45,369 nucleotides of DNA from Sphingobacterium sp. (GCA_029239355.1 JAQZAZ010000028.1:1-45369), one strand, 5' to 3'; positions 16,810 to 26,130 are shown, counted from the stretch's first letter. Program-made: numbers and translations. The notes: a model not told the origin generated them from the sequence alone.

Positions 16810-17220
16810 TAAATCCTGTTAAAAATGTACAGCTTGGTCTGCAATTATTATCCCATCCTCCTCATTAATAGCATACTCTTCAATGCAATATTCACTCGCG
16901 TCTTCCATAGTGGAAAGAAATGATCCCAATCTGCGGCAGTGTCCTCTAAGCTGTAATATCCAAAAAGATAAACGCCACCTTTTGCCTGACAAAGCATCAG
17001 TTTCTTTGTTTTTCCGGCTATGTCTTTAACCTTACTTTAGCCTACCCCTGGATAGGCCTGTCCTTACCATCCAGCAGCTCAATGATATCATGCTTGAAGG
17101 CCCAATCATCTTGAGATGGACTTGATCATATAGCACAAATGCAAATTCTAGTACTACCGCAAATGATAAAAATCCTATTATCCATTTGCTCATTGGATAT
17201 TCAGTCTGCCAATTTTTCAA
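16810..17220 (-). pseudogene. Unidentified gene relic in several frames
   Basis: A first block (17220-17032) gives a protein with one TM helix (WIIGFLSFAVVLEFAFVLYD). The next protein-like pieces lie in other frames: ELLDGKDRPIQG, then KDIAGKTKKLMLCQAKGGVY with LFGYYSLEDTAADWDHFF, and MEDASEYCIEEYAINEEDGI ending near 16820. Together they suggest one gene of about 130 residues broken by at least two frameshifts. I do not know the family. It starts 3 bases before the stop of the AraC-type gene, on the same strand. Confidence 0.45.
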
Positions 17221-18134
17221 TTAAAGGATTTACGAAATTCCATAGGGGAAATATTGGTTTTGGCCTTAAATAGTTTGTTGAATGATTGAGAGTGTTCAAA
17301 GCCTAGCTCGTAAGCGATCACACTTATGGTAAGTTCCGTTGTAGAAAGCCTCTCTTTGGCTTTTTCGATTACCTTCTCGTGGATGATCTGTTGCGTGGTT
17401 TGTCCTGTCAGCGATTTGAGCAAACCACGCATATATTGGGTTGACATATTTAGCTTTTCGGACAGCAGCTGTACCGTCGGCAATCCATTCCGTAGGATAT
17501 GTTCTCCTTCAAAATATTCGTCAAGAAAGATCTCCAGCGTTTCCAAAAACTGATGACTAGCTTTCTTGCGCGTTATAAACTGGCGTTGATAAAACCGATG
17601 CGAATAATTTAGCAGTGTCTCCAATTGCGAGACAATAATGTCCTGGCTGAACTGGTCTATATTGTTCTGATATTCCTGCTTGATGTTTTCGATAATCTGC
17701 TGCATTTTCAGTTCCTCCTCTTCAGATAGAAATAGGGCTTCATTCACTGAATAATCAAAGAACTCATATTTTTTAATCGATTTGGACAGCGGGGTATTCC
17801 AGAGAAAATCCGGATGGATCATCAGCATCCATCCGGAAGGATTTTTGCTCTGTTCTTCACGTATTACACTTAAAACCTGATGTGGTGCCATACAAAACAT
17901 CACACCTTCATCAAAATCATAATCCTTCTGCCCGTACCTGTACTTGTGGTCCATATCACGTTTTACCGAAATCATATAAAAATCGAACAGCAGGCTCTGT
18001 TTTCCGACCTTGGTATGCTCGGTCATATCTTCAAAATTGATCACGCTGATCAGCGGATGCTTTGGCGCCGGCAATCCTCGTAGCTTATGAAACTCGGAAA
18101 TGGTCTTTAATCTTAACGGTTTGCTATAGGACAT
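17217..18134 (-). CDS. AraC/XylS-family transcriptional regulator
   Basis: The 305-residue protein has a variable N-terminal sensor domain and a C-terminal AraC DNA-binding domain (about 205-305): LPTVQLLSEKLNMSTQYMRG is the first helix-turn-helix, LTISVIAYELGFEHSQSFNK the second, closing with FKAKTNISPMEFRKSF. This N-terminal type is common in Bacteroidota regulators next to oxidoreductase genes. The epimerase gene ends 38 bases upstream on the same strand, so the regulator may be its operon partner or be read from its own promoter in that gap. Confidence 0.9.
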   Translation of the reverse strand: MSYSKPLRLKTISEFHKLRGLPAPKHPLISVINFEDMTEHTKVGKQSLLFDFYMISVKRDMDHKYRYGQKDYDFDEGVMFCMAPHQVLSVIREEQSKNPSGWMLMIHPDFLWNTPLSKSIKKYEFFDYSVNEALFLSEEEELKMQQIIENIKQEYQNNIDQFSQDIIVSQLETLLNYSHRFYQRQFITRKKASHQFLETLEIFLDEYFEGEHILRNGLPTVQLLSEKLNMSTQYMRGLLKSLTGQTTQQIIHEKVIEKAKERLSTTELTISVIAYELGFEHSQSFNKLFKAKTNISPMEFRKSFN

Positions 18135-18172
18135 GATGTTACGGATTAAATGTATAAGTGCAAAAATACAAA

Positions 18173-19075
18173 TTATTGATGCTCAGAAAAATAATACGGA
18201 CCTTTTAAATCTTCCAGTAAAGTTGGATGAACCGGGTTCCAGTCCAAAGCCTTCTTTGTCTGCGCACTAGAGCTTTGATTATCCAGCTTTGCAAAATGTG
18301 TAAACCAGGAAAAGTGCTGTTCGGCCTCCTGAGGGGTTAAGGAAGCTAAAGGTATACTGAGACGTTCGGCAATCTCAGCAGCCACCTTTTTGAGCTGAAT
18401 TCCCTCTTCGGCTACAGCATGATATCTGGTTCCTTTTTCAAAGGGTTTTTCCAGAGCCAAGCGGTAAAGCCTTGCAGCATCCAGACGGTGAACAGCTGGC
18501 CAGTGGTTATTTCCATCATTGATGACGGCTGAAACGCCTTTTTCCTTTGCTATTTTTATGAATAGTGGAACAAAACCTATTTTATCGCCATGACCGTGCA
18601 CGGAAGGAGATAATCTGATAACGGCAAGATTTATGCCTCTGGCAACCTGTTCGTCTGCTGCATTTTCGGTAGCAATCCTTGGATGCGGGTGATTAACACT
18701 GCGATCTTTCTCGGTAGTAATTCCATCTTTTGAAAACAGCGCAGTGCCAGAAGTGATCAGAAAGGGTTTTTCAGTTCCGCTCAGTGCATCACCGATAGCT
18801 CCGATCACTTCACCATCTAAAATGCACATTTCCTGAAAACGCCCAAAATCGTGTACAAATCCCAGATGGATAACAGCGTCAGAAAGCCTGGCTCCTGACT
18901 TTAAGCTTTCAAAATCTGTCAGATCGCCGCGGTGCGCCTCTGCTCCTGCCTCAATTAATTTCTTTACTGATTCTTCCGATCTTGCCAGTCCCAAAACCTG
19001 ATAACCGGCACTCAATAATTCCTGTACTACAGCTGTTCCGACGAAACCTGTAGCGCCTGTAACAAATACTTTCAT
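18173..19075 (-). CDS. SDR-family NAD-dependent epimerase/dehydratase
   Basis: A 300-residue extended-type SDR beginning MKVFVTGATGFVGTAVVQEL, with the dinucleotide motif TGATGFVG at residues 6-13, the acidic strand-end GAEAHRGDLTD near 44-54, and TSGTALF in the active-site strand. The family's Tyr-Lys pair is not obvious, as in the atypical SDR5 group that acts on NAD(P)H-dependent reductions of unknown substrates. Residues 158-168 (LSPSVHGHGDK) form the usual substrate loop. It precedes the AraC-type gene on the same strand. Cytosolic; the substrate is not assignable. Confidence 0.85.
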   Translation of the reverse strand: MKVFVTGATGFVGTAVVQELLSAGYQVLGLARSEESVKKLIEAGAEAHRGDLTDFESLKSGARLSDAVIHLGFVHDFGRFQEMCILDGEVIGAIGDALSGTEKPFLITSGTALFSKDGITTEKDRSVNHPHPRIATENAADEQVARGINLAVIRLSPSVHGHGDKIGFVPLFIKIAKEKGVSAVINDGNNHWPAVHRLDAARLYRLALEKPFEKGTRYHAVAEEGIQLKKVAAEIAERLSIPLASLTPQEAEQHFSWFTHFAKLDNQSSSAQTKKALDWNPVHPTLLEDLKGPYYFSEHQ

Positions 19076-19392
19076 GTTGAATTTTATTTATAAGGCAAAG
19101 TTCAGGCTCGAAGAGCTGAAAAATGTAGCCAAAAGTGACTTTATTGTAGCCAGATCTATCATAGCACATAACTATCAGGTAGTTCATCAGTCTCTCTGTC
19201 GTCATCAGTGGCATGCGGCAGACATCAATCTCAGAATAGCGATCTGCATCAATTAATGAAGACGGCCAGAAGTAATATTTTCAGGTCTTTATAAAATTAT
19301 ATATATTGGGCTTGAAATAGAGACTATCCATACTTAAATACCATTCCTTGAATTTTTTTGGATAAACGATAATTTAGTTAATTACTTTTACT

Positions 19393-20301
19393 ATGCTACA
19401 TTTAATTAATTCCAGTAGGTACTATTCGGCATTCTTGCTAATATTACTCTTCTCATTAAGGGGCTTAGATGTAAGGGCGCAATTGTTTAATCAGGACAGC
19501 CTGAAATTAATATCTCGGCAGTTTGCCTTTACAGAAGGGCCGGCAGTGGACAAAGACGGGAATATCTATTTTACTGACCAGCCCAATAACAAAATCTGGA
19601 AATACAGCACGGAAGGTCAACTTTCTCTTTTTAAAGATTCAGCTGGCCGCGCCAATGGACTGTACTTTAACCATCGCGGTCAGCTACTTGCCTGCGCAGA
19701 CGAAAAAAACGAAATTTGGTCGATTAGCAATGATGGCAAAGTTACGGTCCTGCTGTCAGATGTAGATGGAAGGAAACTGAATGGTCCAAATGATCTTTGG
19801 GTAGATAAGAAAGGAGGTATCTATTTTACAGATCCCTATTATCAGCGTGACTATTGGGTCAGAAAAAAACCAGAGATAGAAGGGCAGAAAGTTTACTACC
19901 TCCCTCCGGGAAAAGGTAAAAAGCCAATTGTAGTGGCTGATGACGTAGCTAAGCCTAACGGCATCGTAGGATCGCCCGATGGAAAATACCTATATGTAGC
20001 GGATAGGGTGCGAAATAAAACTTACAGGTATACCATTGAATCTAACGGTAAGCTCAGCGGACAGAAGGCGGTCATCGACCAAGGCTCTGATGGGATGACA
20101 TTGGACAATCGGGGAAATGTTTACCTTACGGGGAGAGGTGTTTCTATCTATAGTCCGATAGGTGTACCGATAGGACATATTGAGGTAAAAGAACCATGGA
20201 CATCGAATGTCTGTTTTGGTGGCAAAGATCGAACTGATCTATTTATCACAGCTTCAACAGCAATTTATTGCCTCCCAATGCGTACAAAGGGAGTTGAATA
20301 A
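19393..20301 (+). CDS. SMP-30/gluconolactonase-like (LRE family) secreted lactonase
   Basis: The 302-residue protein has an N-terminal signal region with AFLLILLFSLRGLDVRAQ and then a six-bladed beta-propeller. Family hallmarks visible are FTEGPAVDKDGNIYFTDQPN (metal-binding Glu in the first blade), RANGLYFNHRGQLLACAD, LNGPNDLWVDKKGGIYFTDP with the conserved N and D metal ligands, and KPNGIVGSPDGKYLYVAD. SMP-30 enzymes hydrolyse sugar lactones with a divalent metal; the export signal suggests periplasmic action. It stands alone. Confidence 0.88.
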   Translation: MLHLINSSRYYSAFLLILLFSLRGLDVRAQLFNQDSLKLISRQFAFTEGPAVDKDGNIYFTDQPNNKIWKYSTEGQLSLFKDSAGRANGLYFNHRGQLLACADEKNEIWSISNDGKVTVLLSDVDGRKLNGPNDLWVDKKGGIYFTDPYYQRDYWVRKKPEIEGQKVYYLPPGKGKKPIVVADDVAKPNGIVGSPDGKYLYVADRVRNKTYRYTIESNGKLSGQKAVIDQGSDGMTLDNRGNVYLTGRGVSIYSPIGVPIGHIEVKEPWTSNVCFGGKDRTDLFITASTAIYCLPMRTKGVE

Positions 20302-20672
20302 ATTGTCTGTCTTCAGCAGTTGGCGTACATGGCAATTTAGTAAGCTCTTCTGACTATATGAACAGTTTCGCATTTGACTACATCAAAAGAGAGACGATTT
20401 TGATATAGTTCTAGCTCTTGTGAAAAAATAAATAATCGTAGGATGAATAAGTTGTGTGTTATCATGATATTCCATTAGTATATCATCATTTGCTAGGACT
20501 TTCTCAAAAGGACTGAATTGGAAATTAAGGATTTAAAGTCAAGATTAGACGCTATTCAAAAGCCACACATAACCGTACGTAATTGAAAAACAGGTGAAAC
20601 AAATCATTTCTTATTTTAAATAACCTATTTAATAGATTTTTTTTTTTTGATAAAAATCTATTTTGTCCGAGT
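20302..20672. other. 371-base intergenic stretch
   Basis: No gene can be supported. Short protein-like runs are present (VGVHGNLVSSSDYMNSF near 20320, TELEIKDLKSRLDAIQKPHI near 20515) and could be relics of unidentified genes. A run of 12 T lies just before the next gene. Confidence 0.3.
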
Positions 20673-21185
20673 ATGGCTGTACCAGTTAATAAAGAAGAAT
20701 TACAAAAAGCTATTGAAACGAATTACAGCAAGCTGAAAAATGAATTATCGACCATTCCTGTTGAATTAACTACCGTCACTGATTTAGAAGGACATGCAAA
20801 AGATATTACAATGAGTATCAATAACCTTGTTTCTTATTTGATTGGATGGGGAGAATTGGTGCTTAAATGGAATTGGAAAAAAGATAATAATGAGCCAGTA
20901 GATTTTCCTGAAACAGGTTATAAATGGAATGAACTTGGCAAGTTGGCCCAGAAGTTTTACAAAGATTATGAAGGCGTTGACTTCAATACATTATGTAGTA
21001 TATTAGATGAAACTGTTTCTAAAATCCTTAATCTGATTGAGCAAAAATCGAATACTCAATTATATGAGGTTTCCTGGTATGAGAAATGGACTTTGGGAAG
21101 AATGATTCAGTTTAACACGTCTTCGCCTTATACCAATGCAAGAGGGCGAATTCGTAAGTGGAAAAAAGCACATAACATCAAATAA
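20673..21185 (+). CDS. ClbS/DfsB-like four-helix protein (DUF1706 family)
   Basis: The 170-residue protein starts MAVPVNKEELQKAIETNYSK and carries KDITMSINNLVSYLIGWGEL, the family's second helix, with YKWNELGKLAQKFYKDYEG and a conserved end WTLGRMIQFNTSSPYTNARG followed by RIRKWKK. ClbS, the best known member, hydrolyses the colibactin cyclopropane and protects the producer's DNA; DfsB relatives are stress-linked DinB-like proteins. Most environmental copies have no colibactin cluster nearby and none is seen here. The length is normal. Confidence 0.85.
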   Translation: MAVPVNKEELQKAIETNYSKLKNELSTIPVELTTVTDLEGHAKDITMSINNLVSYLIGWGELVLKWNWKKDNNEPVDFPETGYKWNELGKLAQKFYKDYEGVDFNTLCSILDETVSKILNLIEQKSNTQLYEVSWYEKWTLGRMIQFNTSSPYTNARGRIRKWKKAHNIK

Positions 21186-21340
21186 AAATCCTGCTCGTTC
21201 GTACACACCTTCATCAATTTGATATTCTGTTAAAACTCCACTTGAAAACCGTCCTCCTTCATCATGAGAAACTCAAATTTAATTATTTATAGAGAAGCCT
21301 TCTCTCCTATTCTTTCCTTTGTTGAGTTTTTTCAAAATAA

Positions 21341-22087
21341 TTATTCAACTCCCTTAAACGACATAATAACTCCAGAATATTTATCGTGGGCTTCACCAAT
21401 ATATGATAAATCTATGCCTGATAAGTTTTTATTGTTGGCTGCATCTTTAAATAAAGGATAATTCATCTTTTCGATGTGATCATCCCAGTCTGCATCGGAT
21501 GTGGGTTTGATGGATTCTAAATCTTTCATTTCAAACATAACGCGATCTGACATTTTTTTTGAACGTTGCACAAAAACAGTATCGCCTTCTATCTTTATAA
21601 TTTTGACCCAACCCGCTGGCAATCCCTGGATGTTATTTCCCTCTGCATCGGTAAAAAAACTAGCTCCATAGAGTTGTCCTTCATGCAATTGTTGTGCTGC
21701 TTTAGCGAGATTTTCTTTTTCGTTGCGGTATTTTTTGCCATCTGAGCTGAGTTTAATACCATAGATAATAGATCCAACAATTGCTATTGAGGCAATAATC
21801 AAATACCCCTTCCATAGTTTGAAATATGGTATTTTAAGTGTCTTCTTAAATGTTTTTACCTCTTCTTTTATTTCGGGAGAATAGTTTCTAGCGTGGATAA
21901 CCTGTCCTTGCTGGTTTACTAATCGGGACATTTTTACTAAGCCACCTCCAACTGGAAACCCTAGAAATTTGGTCGCAGGTGTAATGATGTGAAGATTGAA
22001 ACTCTGCGGTTTCGGATCATTTTTTAATGTCGCAGTGATATTTTTACTTCCTAAAACATATTCGTAACGCGTATAAATGAAAAGCAT
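21341..22087 (-). CDS. Hypothetical protein with one membrane segment
   Basis: The 248-residue product has a soluble N-terminal region of about 85 residues, one clear TM helix (YLIIASIAIVGSIIYGIKLS, about 96-115) and a C-terminal domain rich in charged residues with FFTDAEGNNIQGLPAGWVKI and KKMSDRVMFEMKDLESIKP. I do not recognise a family. The hydrophobic helix in the middle and lack of a signal peptide suggest a single-pass inner-membrane protein. No operon partner is evident. Confidence 0.6.
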   Translation of the reverse strand: MLFIYTRYEYVLGSKNITATLKNDPKPQSFNLHIITPATKFLGFPVGGGLVKMSRLVNQQGQVIHARNYSPEIKEEVKTFKKTLKIPYFKLWKGYLIIASIAIVGSIIYGIKLSSDGKKYRNEKENLAKAAQQLHEGQLYGASFFTDAEGNNIQGLPAGWVKIIKIEGDTVFVQRSKKMSDRVMFEMKDLESIKPTSDADWDDHIEKMNYPLFKDAANNKNLSGIDLSYIGEAHDKYSGVIMSFKGVE

Positions 22088-22236
22088 AAATTGAAGAAAT
22101 TATAAATTTTAAAGCGACAAATTTAAGATTTTTTTTACTTGTAACAATCCTGTATCAATTAACTGCTTAATATAGAAGCAAATAAATTTAATTAGCACCA
22201 AACTGGTTTAAGTTTCCTACACTAATAAAGCGATCA

Positions 22237-22662
22237 TTCAAACAATTTAATATAAACGATGAGCTAAGGCGGATAGCACGCAATATGATGCCAGAATCTT
22301 TATTATATATGGGGTTGGAGGTTGCGTTAAGGAATTTATGCAATGCAGGGTCTTACGATGGTATACAGTTCGATTTCCAGGCATCACACTTACCTAAAGA
22401 TTATCCGCAGGCTTTCCTCATTGCCGTATACAGAATTTTACAGGAATTGCTAACTAATGCTGTTAAACATAGCGGTGCTTCGCAGGCATGGGTACAATGT
22501 ACTGAGGCTGAGGATAAGTTCCGTATCAACGTTGAGAATAATGGCAACGGATTTGATCCGGAAAAAAACCTATTTGTAAAAGATGAAATCGGAATTTCTA
22601 ATATTCGCAATCGCGTAGAAATATTGAATGCATAATTGGAAATAGATGCAGCCTCTTCCTGA
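22237..22662 (+). pseudogene. Histidine kinase C-terminal (HATPase) fragment
   Basis: In frame from about 22237 the sequence reads NDELRRIARNMMPESLLYMG, the dimerisation-helix end of LiaS/DegS-type (HisKA_3-like) kinases. The ATP-binding N box follows (YRILQELLTNAVKHSGASQA), and GISNIRNRVEILN closes the G box. The frame stops at 22635, and LEIDAASS continues in another frame to 22662, where the Rpn fragment begins. The upstream sensor and the phospho-acceptor His are absent. It is a dead fragment. Confidence 0.8.
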
Positions 22663-22667
22663 CTACT

Positions 22668-22793
22668 TCGGGTACTTTCGGCATCCCATTTATTCCTTAA
22701 ACTTACGTTGTACATCTCTCGTTCCTCCGGTTTTAGTTTGCTACACTCTGCTAAGCGAAATAACTTTTCAAATATCGGTTTCCGCAGATATTT
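22668..22793 (-). pseudogene. Fragment of a second Rpn-family protein
   Basis: The minus strand reads KYLRKPIFEKLFRLAECSKL followed by KPEEREMYNVSLRNKWDAES, the conserved segment after the nuclease domain of Rpn proteins. It is a different subtype from the copy at 5863-6849. Only about 42 codons survive, abutting the kinase fragment on one side. Confidence 0.7.
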
Positions 22794-22899
22794 TGAAATT
22801 CCATATATCTGTATCCCCAATATGCTCATTTTTGTTATAATATAAATCAGCAATGATCTTACGCCCTCTAAAGAGTTCGTTTAAGAAAGCATGAGAAGA

Positions 22900-23010
22900 T
22901 CAACTGATGTGGCTCGACACCACGCTGACGTAAATCGTACTCTTTAAATTTTAAGCTTGGATCTGGGGATAACCCAGAGATAATCTTTTTGATGTTTGCT
23001 CTCACTCAAA
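22900..23010 (-). pseudogene. Relic of a second ada gene
   Basis: A 94-base block (22900-22993) aligns without gaps to 4530-4623 of the intact ada, with about 8 differences by eye. The reading frame is kept: KKIISGLSPDPSLKFKEYDL then RQRGVEPHQL, against KKIISELSADPSLKFKDYDL in the intact gene. Weaker similarity reaches about 23010. It covers the linker into the first AraC-type helix-turn-helix. Conservative amino-acid changes suggest a once-functional paralogue or homologue. Confidence 0.75.
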
Positions 23011-23116
23011 ATGACTTTTCCACTGCCAGGGAACTACCTAATCAAATCTTTTTTAACGAATTTTAAACCAAACCCAGCGAATTATAAACGGTTTACTCTA
23101 CACAAAACAATATTTT

Positions 23117-23124
23117 TACATTTG
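23117..23124 (+). promoter_or_regulatory. Probable -7 box for the membrane-protein gene
   Basis: TACATTTG matches TAnnTTTG and lies 31 bases before the ATG at 23156. The matching -33 element is imperfect (TTTA at 23092-23095, 21 bases upstream). Confidence 0.45.
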
Positions 23125-23155
23125 TTGACTTCACGTAAAAAACGATCCTCAAGAC

Positions 23156-23599
23156 ATGAAACGAATTATCTTTAAATTTTGGCTAACAAACATTTTAATA
23201 AGTATTGCGTTGTTCGTTATTTATAGAATAGTAATTGCAGAAACGAATCACAACGATGGAAATTTTTTTGAAATGGTTTTACAAATTTTAGATATTTCAT
23301 TAAACTTGGTTTATTCATTTGTATATCTCATTGGAATGGTTATTTGTTCATGTGCACTTTTTCTCAATCTTATAGATAAAATTAGAAATAACATTTATCT
23401 ATCATTACTGACATTTGTAGGAATACCATTATTTTGCGCTATTTTCATCACTATTAACATGCTATCTGACAGTATTTTATATAATGAAACTGTTACTTTG
23501 TTCCGAAATCTGGTGATTTTTTCAATAATTTATCTATTTTTTTCAACATTTGAATTTCTATTATTCAGAAAAAGAATCAAAAATCTACGGTCCGAATGA
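23156..23599 (+). CDS. Small hypothetical membrane protein
   Basis: The 147-residue protein is almost entirely hydrophobic, with four predicted TM helices: ILISIALFVIYRIVI (about 12-26), LVYSFVYLIGMVICSCALFL (about 51-70), FVGIPLFCAIFITINML (about 87-103) and LVIFSIIYLFFSTFEFLLF (about 122-140). A basic end KRIKNLRSE follows. No family is recognised. A promoter-like TACATTTG precedes it. The spacer after it (23600-23789) is unusual; see findings. Confidence 0.6.
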   Translation: MKRIIFKFWLTNILISIALFVIYRIVIAETNHNDGNFFEMVLQILDISLNLVYSFVYLIGMVICSCALFLNLIDKIRNNIYLSLLTFVGIPLFCAIFITINMLSDSILYNETVTLFRNLVIFSIIYLFFSTFEFLLFRKRIKNLRSE

Positions 23600-23789
23600 A
23601 TAAAACTGCAACCAGCAAGGGTTTCGCGTCATTCGGGCGATGTGCAAAATTCGTTCATTGTTGCAGATTTTTCAATTATACTCTTATAATATAATAAATT
23701 AAGATTAATGCCTCGATTTTCCACCTTAACACAAAGCCCCGAAACGTTGGCGGGAATATTCAACCAACACGCTCTAACAGAATTGACTT

Positions 23790-24734
23790 ATGAAAAAATA
23801 TATATTATCTATTATTGTTTTACTGACTTTAGCTTCTTGCAAAGGACAAGAAAGTAAGACAAAACTTTTGGATAAACTAAAATACAATGTGGACAAGAGC
23901 AACTATGGTATTCAACCGACTTTTTATTATCCTACAGAAATCTCAGTAAATGATTATCCTGTATTTAGAGGGCTTGAATTCTTTGGAAACACAGTACCAA
24001 ATTTTATTGACATTGCGATTAACAAAAATGGCGAACAGGAGTTAAAAATACGAATTGACTTAACAAATTACAAAAAGTTAGGGAAACCGATTTTAAAAAT
24101 TCTATTAGTAAGGTCAGCTAAAGGAATATCAATTATTTCCAATGAATCCAATTTTCCCGAAGAAAATATTTTGGTAAATTATGAATTATCTGATAAAGAT
24201 ATTACGCAAGAAAACATTAAGAATGGTTACTTTTTGAAAACTATAAAGTTTAATGCAAACGTCCCTGTTGAACTATCTTCCTTAAATAAATCAGTTCAAT
24301 TGAAGAACTCACCAGAACTACTTGACAAACTGTATAATGCTCTTACCAAACTTAGCAAAGATTTAAATGATAAAAATACCAACCATGTTTTGGAAATTAT
24401 CCAAAACGCAGAATACGAAGTAGCACAATTACGAGGGATGAAAAAAGAATGGATGTTAAAAGAAAGAGAGGCTCTTTTGTCAAATACTTTTACATTGCTG
24501 CCAAAAGATAGTTGCGAAGTAAAAATTTATGGAAACGGAGCAATGGCAACTCTTGTGAAAAAGAACTCAGAAATAATCAAACAATCTGCGATAACTTCAA
24601 AATTTACCGAAGATTTCCCTCGAGGTAAAGTTGTTCAATTTTATAACTTCTATTACAATATACCGAAAGGACAAGAAGAATTAGAACTAATAAGATTTGA
24701 CGGGTATGCAATAACAAAATACGGAAAAGAATAA
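23790..24734 (+). CDS. Predicted lipoprotein of unknown function
   Basis: The N-terminus MKKYILSIIVLLTLASC is a lipoprotein signal with lipobox LASC (Cys17), so the product should be lipid-anchored, probably in the outer membrane. The remaining 298 residues are Lys/Asn/Glu-rich with no recognised domain; FYNFYYNIPKGQEELELIRF lies near the C-terminus. A 43-codon 5' fragment related to this gene lies at 44406-44534. The family is not recognised. Confidence 0.7.
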   Translation: MKKYILSIIVLLTLASCKGQESKTKLLDKLKYNVDKSNYGIQPTFYYPTEISVNDYPVFRGLEFFGNTVPNFIDIAINKNGEQELKIRIDLTNYKKLGKPILKILLVRSAKGISIISNESNFPEENILVNYELSDKDITQENIKNGYFLKTIKFNANVPVELSSLNKSVQLKNSPELLDKLYNALTKLSKDLNDKNTNHVLEIIQNAEYEVAQLRGMKKEWMLKEREALLSNTFTLLPKDSCEVKIYGNGAMATLVKKNSEIIKQSAITSKFTEDFPRGKVVQFYNFYYNIPKGQEELELIRFDGYAITKYGKE

Positions 24735-24940
24735 ACAATGCCGGCAAAAAAGTATTGTGTCAGGGGGCGCATTTAAACCTCAAAGAATACGCAGAAAAGC
24801 AGGTTTTATTTAATATTTCAAAGAAAAGGTATGTTCCGATTTGTACTATAGGGGATAAATTTATCCCTATGTGAATCGTAATTCCGTACTTGTGCAAACT
24901 GTTTTTATACCCCAATTTTGTCCTATAAACAATTCTTAAA

Positions 24941-25732
24941 ATGGAACAATTTAATTTTAACAATGAGTTATCGGGCAAGATTGTATTGGTAACAGGAGGT
25001 ACAAAAGGTACCGGAAGAGCAATTGCTGAAAAGCTGCTTCAGGCCGGAGCAAAAGTGATTATTACCGCAAGAAGCGCTCCTGAAAAAGAAAACAGCAATC
25101 TGCATTTTATTTCGGCAGATTTAAGTAAGGCAGAAGGAACCCAAAAAGTAATCGAAGATGTATTGTCGACCTATGGAAAATTGGACATCCTTGTGAACAA
25201 CCTGGGTTCTTCATCGACACCAGCCGGTGGATTTGCCGTATTATCTGATAAAGATTGGGAATCGACGCTACAAGCAAATTTGCTGGCTCCTGTTCGATTG
25301 GACAGAGGATTTTTACCACAAATGATAGAGCGAAAAAGCGGTGTGATTATTCACATTGCTTCCATTCAGGGTAAATTGCCATTGTATAATTCTACCTTGC
25401 CTTATGCAGCTGCCAAAGCGGCATTGAGAAACTATAGCAAAAGTTTATCAAATGAAGTTACTCCAAAAGGTGTGCGTGTGCTGACTGTTTCACCGGGATG
25501 GATCAATACCACAGCATCGGAAGCCTGGCTGGGCGAGATCGCAAGAAACTCGAACAGTACTGTGGAAGAAGCAAAACAAGGTGTAATGGATGCATTGGGA
25601 GGAATCCCTTTCGGGAGACCTGCTGAACCTGCAGAAGTAGCTGAACTTGTTGGCTTCCTTGTTTCACCAAGAGCCAGCTATCTAACAGGGACAGAATATG
25701 TAATTGACGGTGGAACAGTACCGACCATTTAA
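24941..25732 (+). CDS. Classical SDR-family oxidoreductase
   Basis: All classical SDR motifs are present in 263 residues: TGGTKGTG cofactor loop (about 18-25), NNLG where NNAG is usual (about 86-89), the active-site Ser in IHIASIQG (about 138), Y-x-x-x-K as YAAAK (about 153-157), and the SPGWINT segment. The C-terminus PFGRPAEPAEVAELVGFLVS with YLTGTEYVIDGG is standard. It uses NAD(P)H and reduces or oxidises an unknown alcohol or ketone. The SnoaL-like gene follows by 24 bases, so they form an operon. Confidence 0.92.
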   Translation: MEQFNFNNELSGKIVLVTGGTKGTGRAIAEKLLQAGAKVIITARSAPEKENSNLHFISADLSKAEGTQKVIEDVLSTYGKLDILVNNLGSSSTPAGGFAVLSDKDWESTLQANLLAPVRLDRGFLPQMIERKSGVIIHIASIQGKLPLYNSTLPYAAAKAALRNYSKSLSNEVTPKGVRVLTVSPGWINTTASEAWLGEIARNSNSTVEEAKQGVMDALGGIPFGRPAEPAEVAELVGFLVSPRASYLTGTEYVIDGGTVPTI

Positions 25733-25756
25733 TAATCCATCTAAATAATAGAAAAT

Positions 25757-26077
25757 ATGAATTTACCAAACATTATCTCCGAACTAGTAAAAGCGCAAAA
25801 TGAATTTAACAGTAAGGCTTATGCAGATTGTTTTACTGAAAATGCGGAAGTATTTGATGAAGGAAAAACCCATAACGGGAAAACTGAAATTGAAAATTGG
25901 ATTGACAAAGCCAACAAAGAATACGGAGCCACTATGGTGCCATTAGAGTATAATGAAAGCGAAAACATCCTATCTGCGGAAATCTCAGGAACATTTCCTG
26001 GCAGCCCCATTGTTTTGAAATATCATTTCCAGTTAGCCGATGGGCAGCGCATTAAATCCTTGAAAATAACCGGTTAA
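25757..26077 (+). CDS. SnoaL-like / NTF2-fold protein
   Basis: A 106-residue NTF2-like protein: helix NIISELVKAQNEFNSKAYAD, strand CFTENAEVFDEGKTHNGKTE, helix IENWIDKANKEYGATMVP, and strands SENILSAEISGTFPGSPIVL with KYHFQLADGQRIKSLKI. It lies 24 bases after the SDR gene and ends in a hairpin terminator. Pairing of an SDR with a SnoaL-like protein is common in Bacteroidota stress or secondary-metabolism islands. The role is unknown. Confidence 0.85.
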   Translation: MNLPNIISELVKAQNEFNSKAYADCFTENAEVFDEGKTHNGKTEIENWIDKANKEYGATMVPLEYNESENILSAEISGTFPGSPIVLKYHFQLADGQRIKSLKITG

Positions 26078-26101
26078 AATTCTAATGGATTAAATTAATT
26101 A

Positions 26102-26130
26102 AAGCTGAAGTATAAACCTCAGCTTTTTTT
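26102..26130 (+). terminator. Terminator after the SDR-SnoaL operon
   Basis: AAGCTGA (26102-26108) pairs with TCAGCTT (26119-26125) and is followed by a run of T. It lies 24 bases after the SnoaL-like stop. Confidence 0.75.

Noticed and set aside
18951..19214. 87-codon minus-strand frame overlapping the epimerase start
   Set aside because: It overlaps a well-supported coding start in another frame and has no family features.
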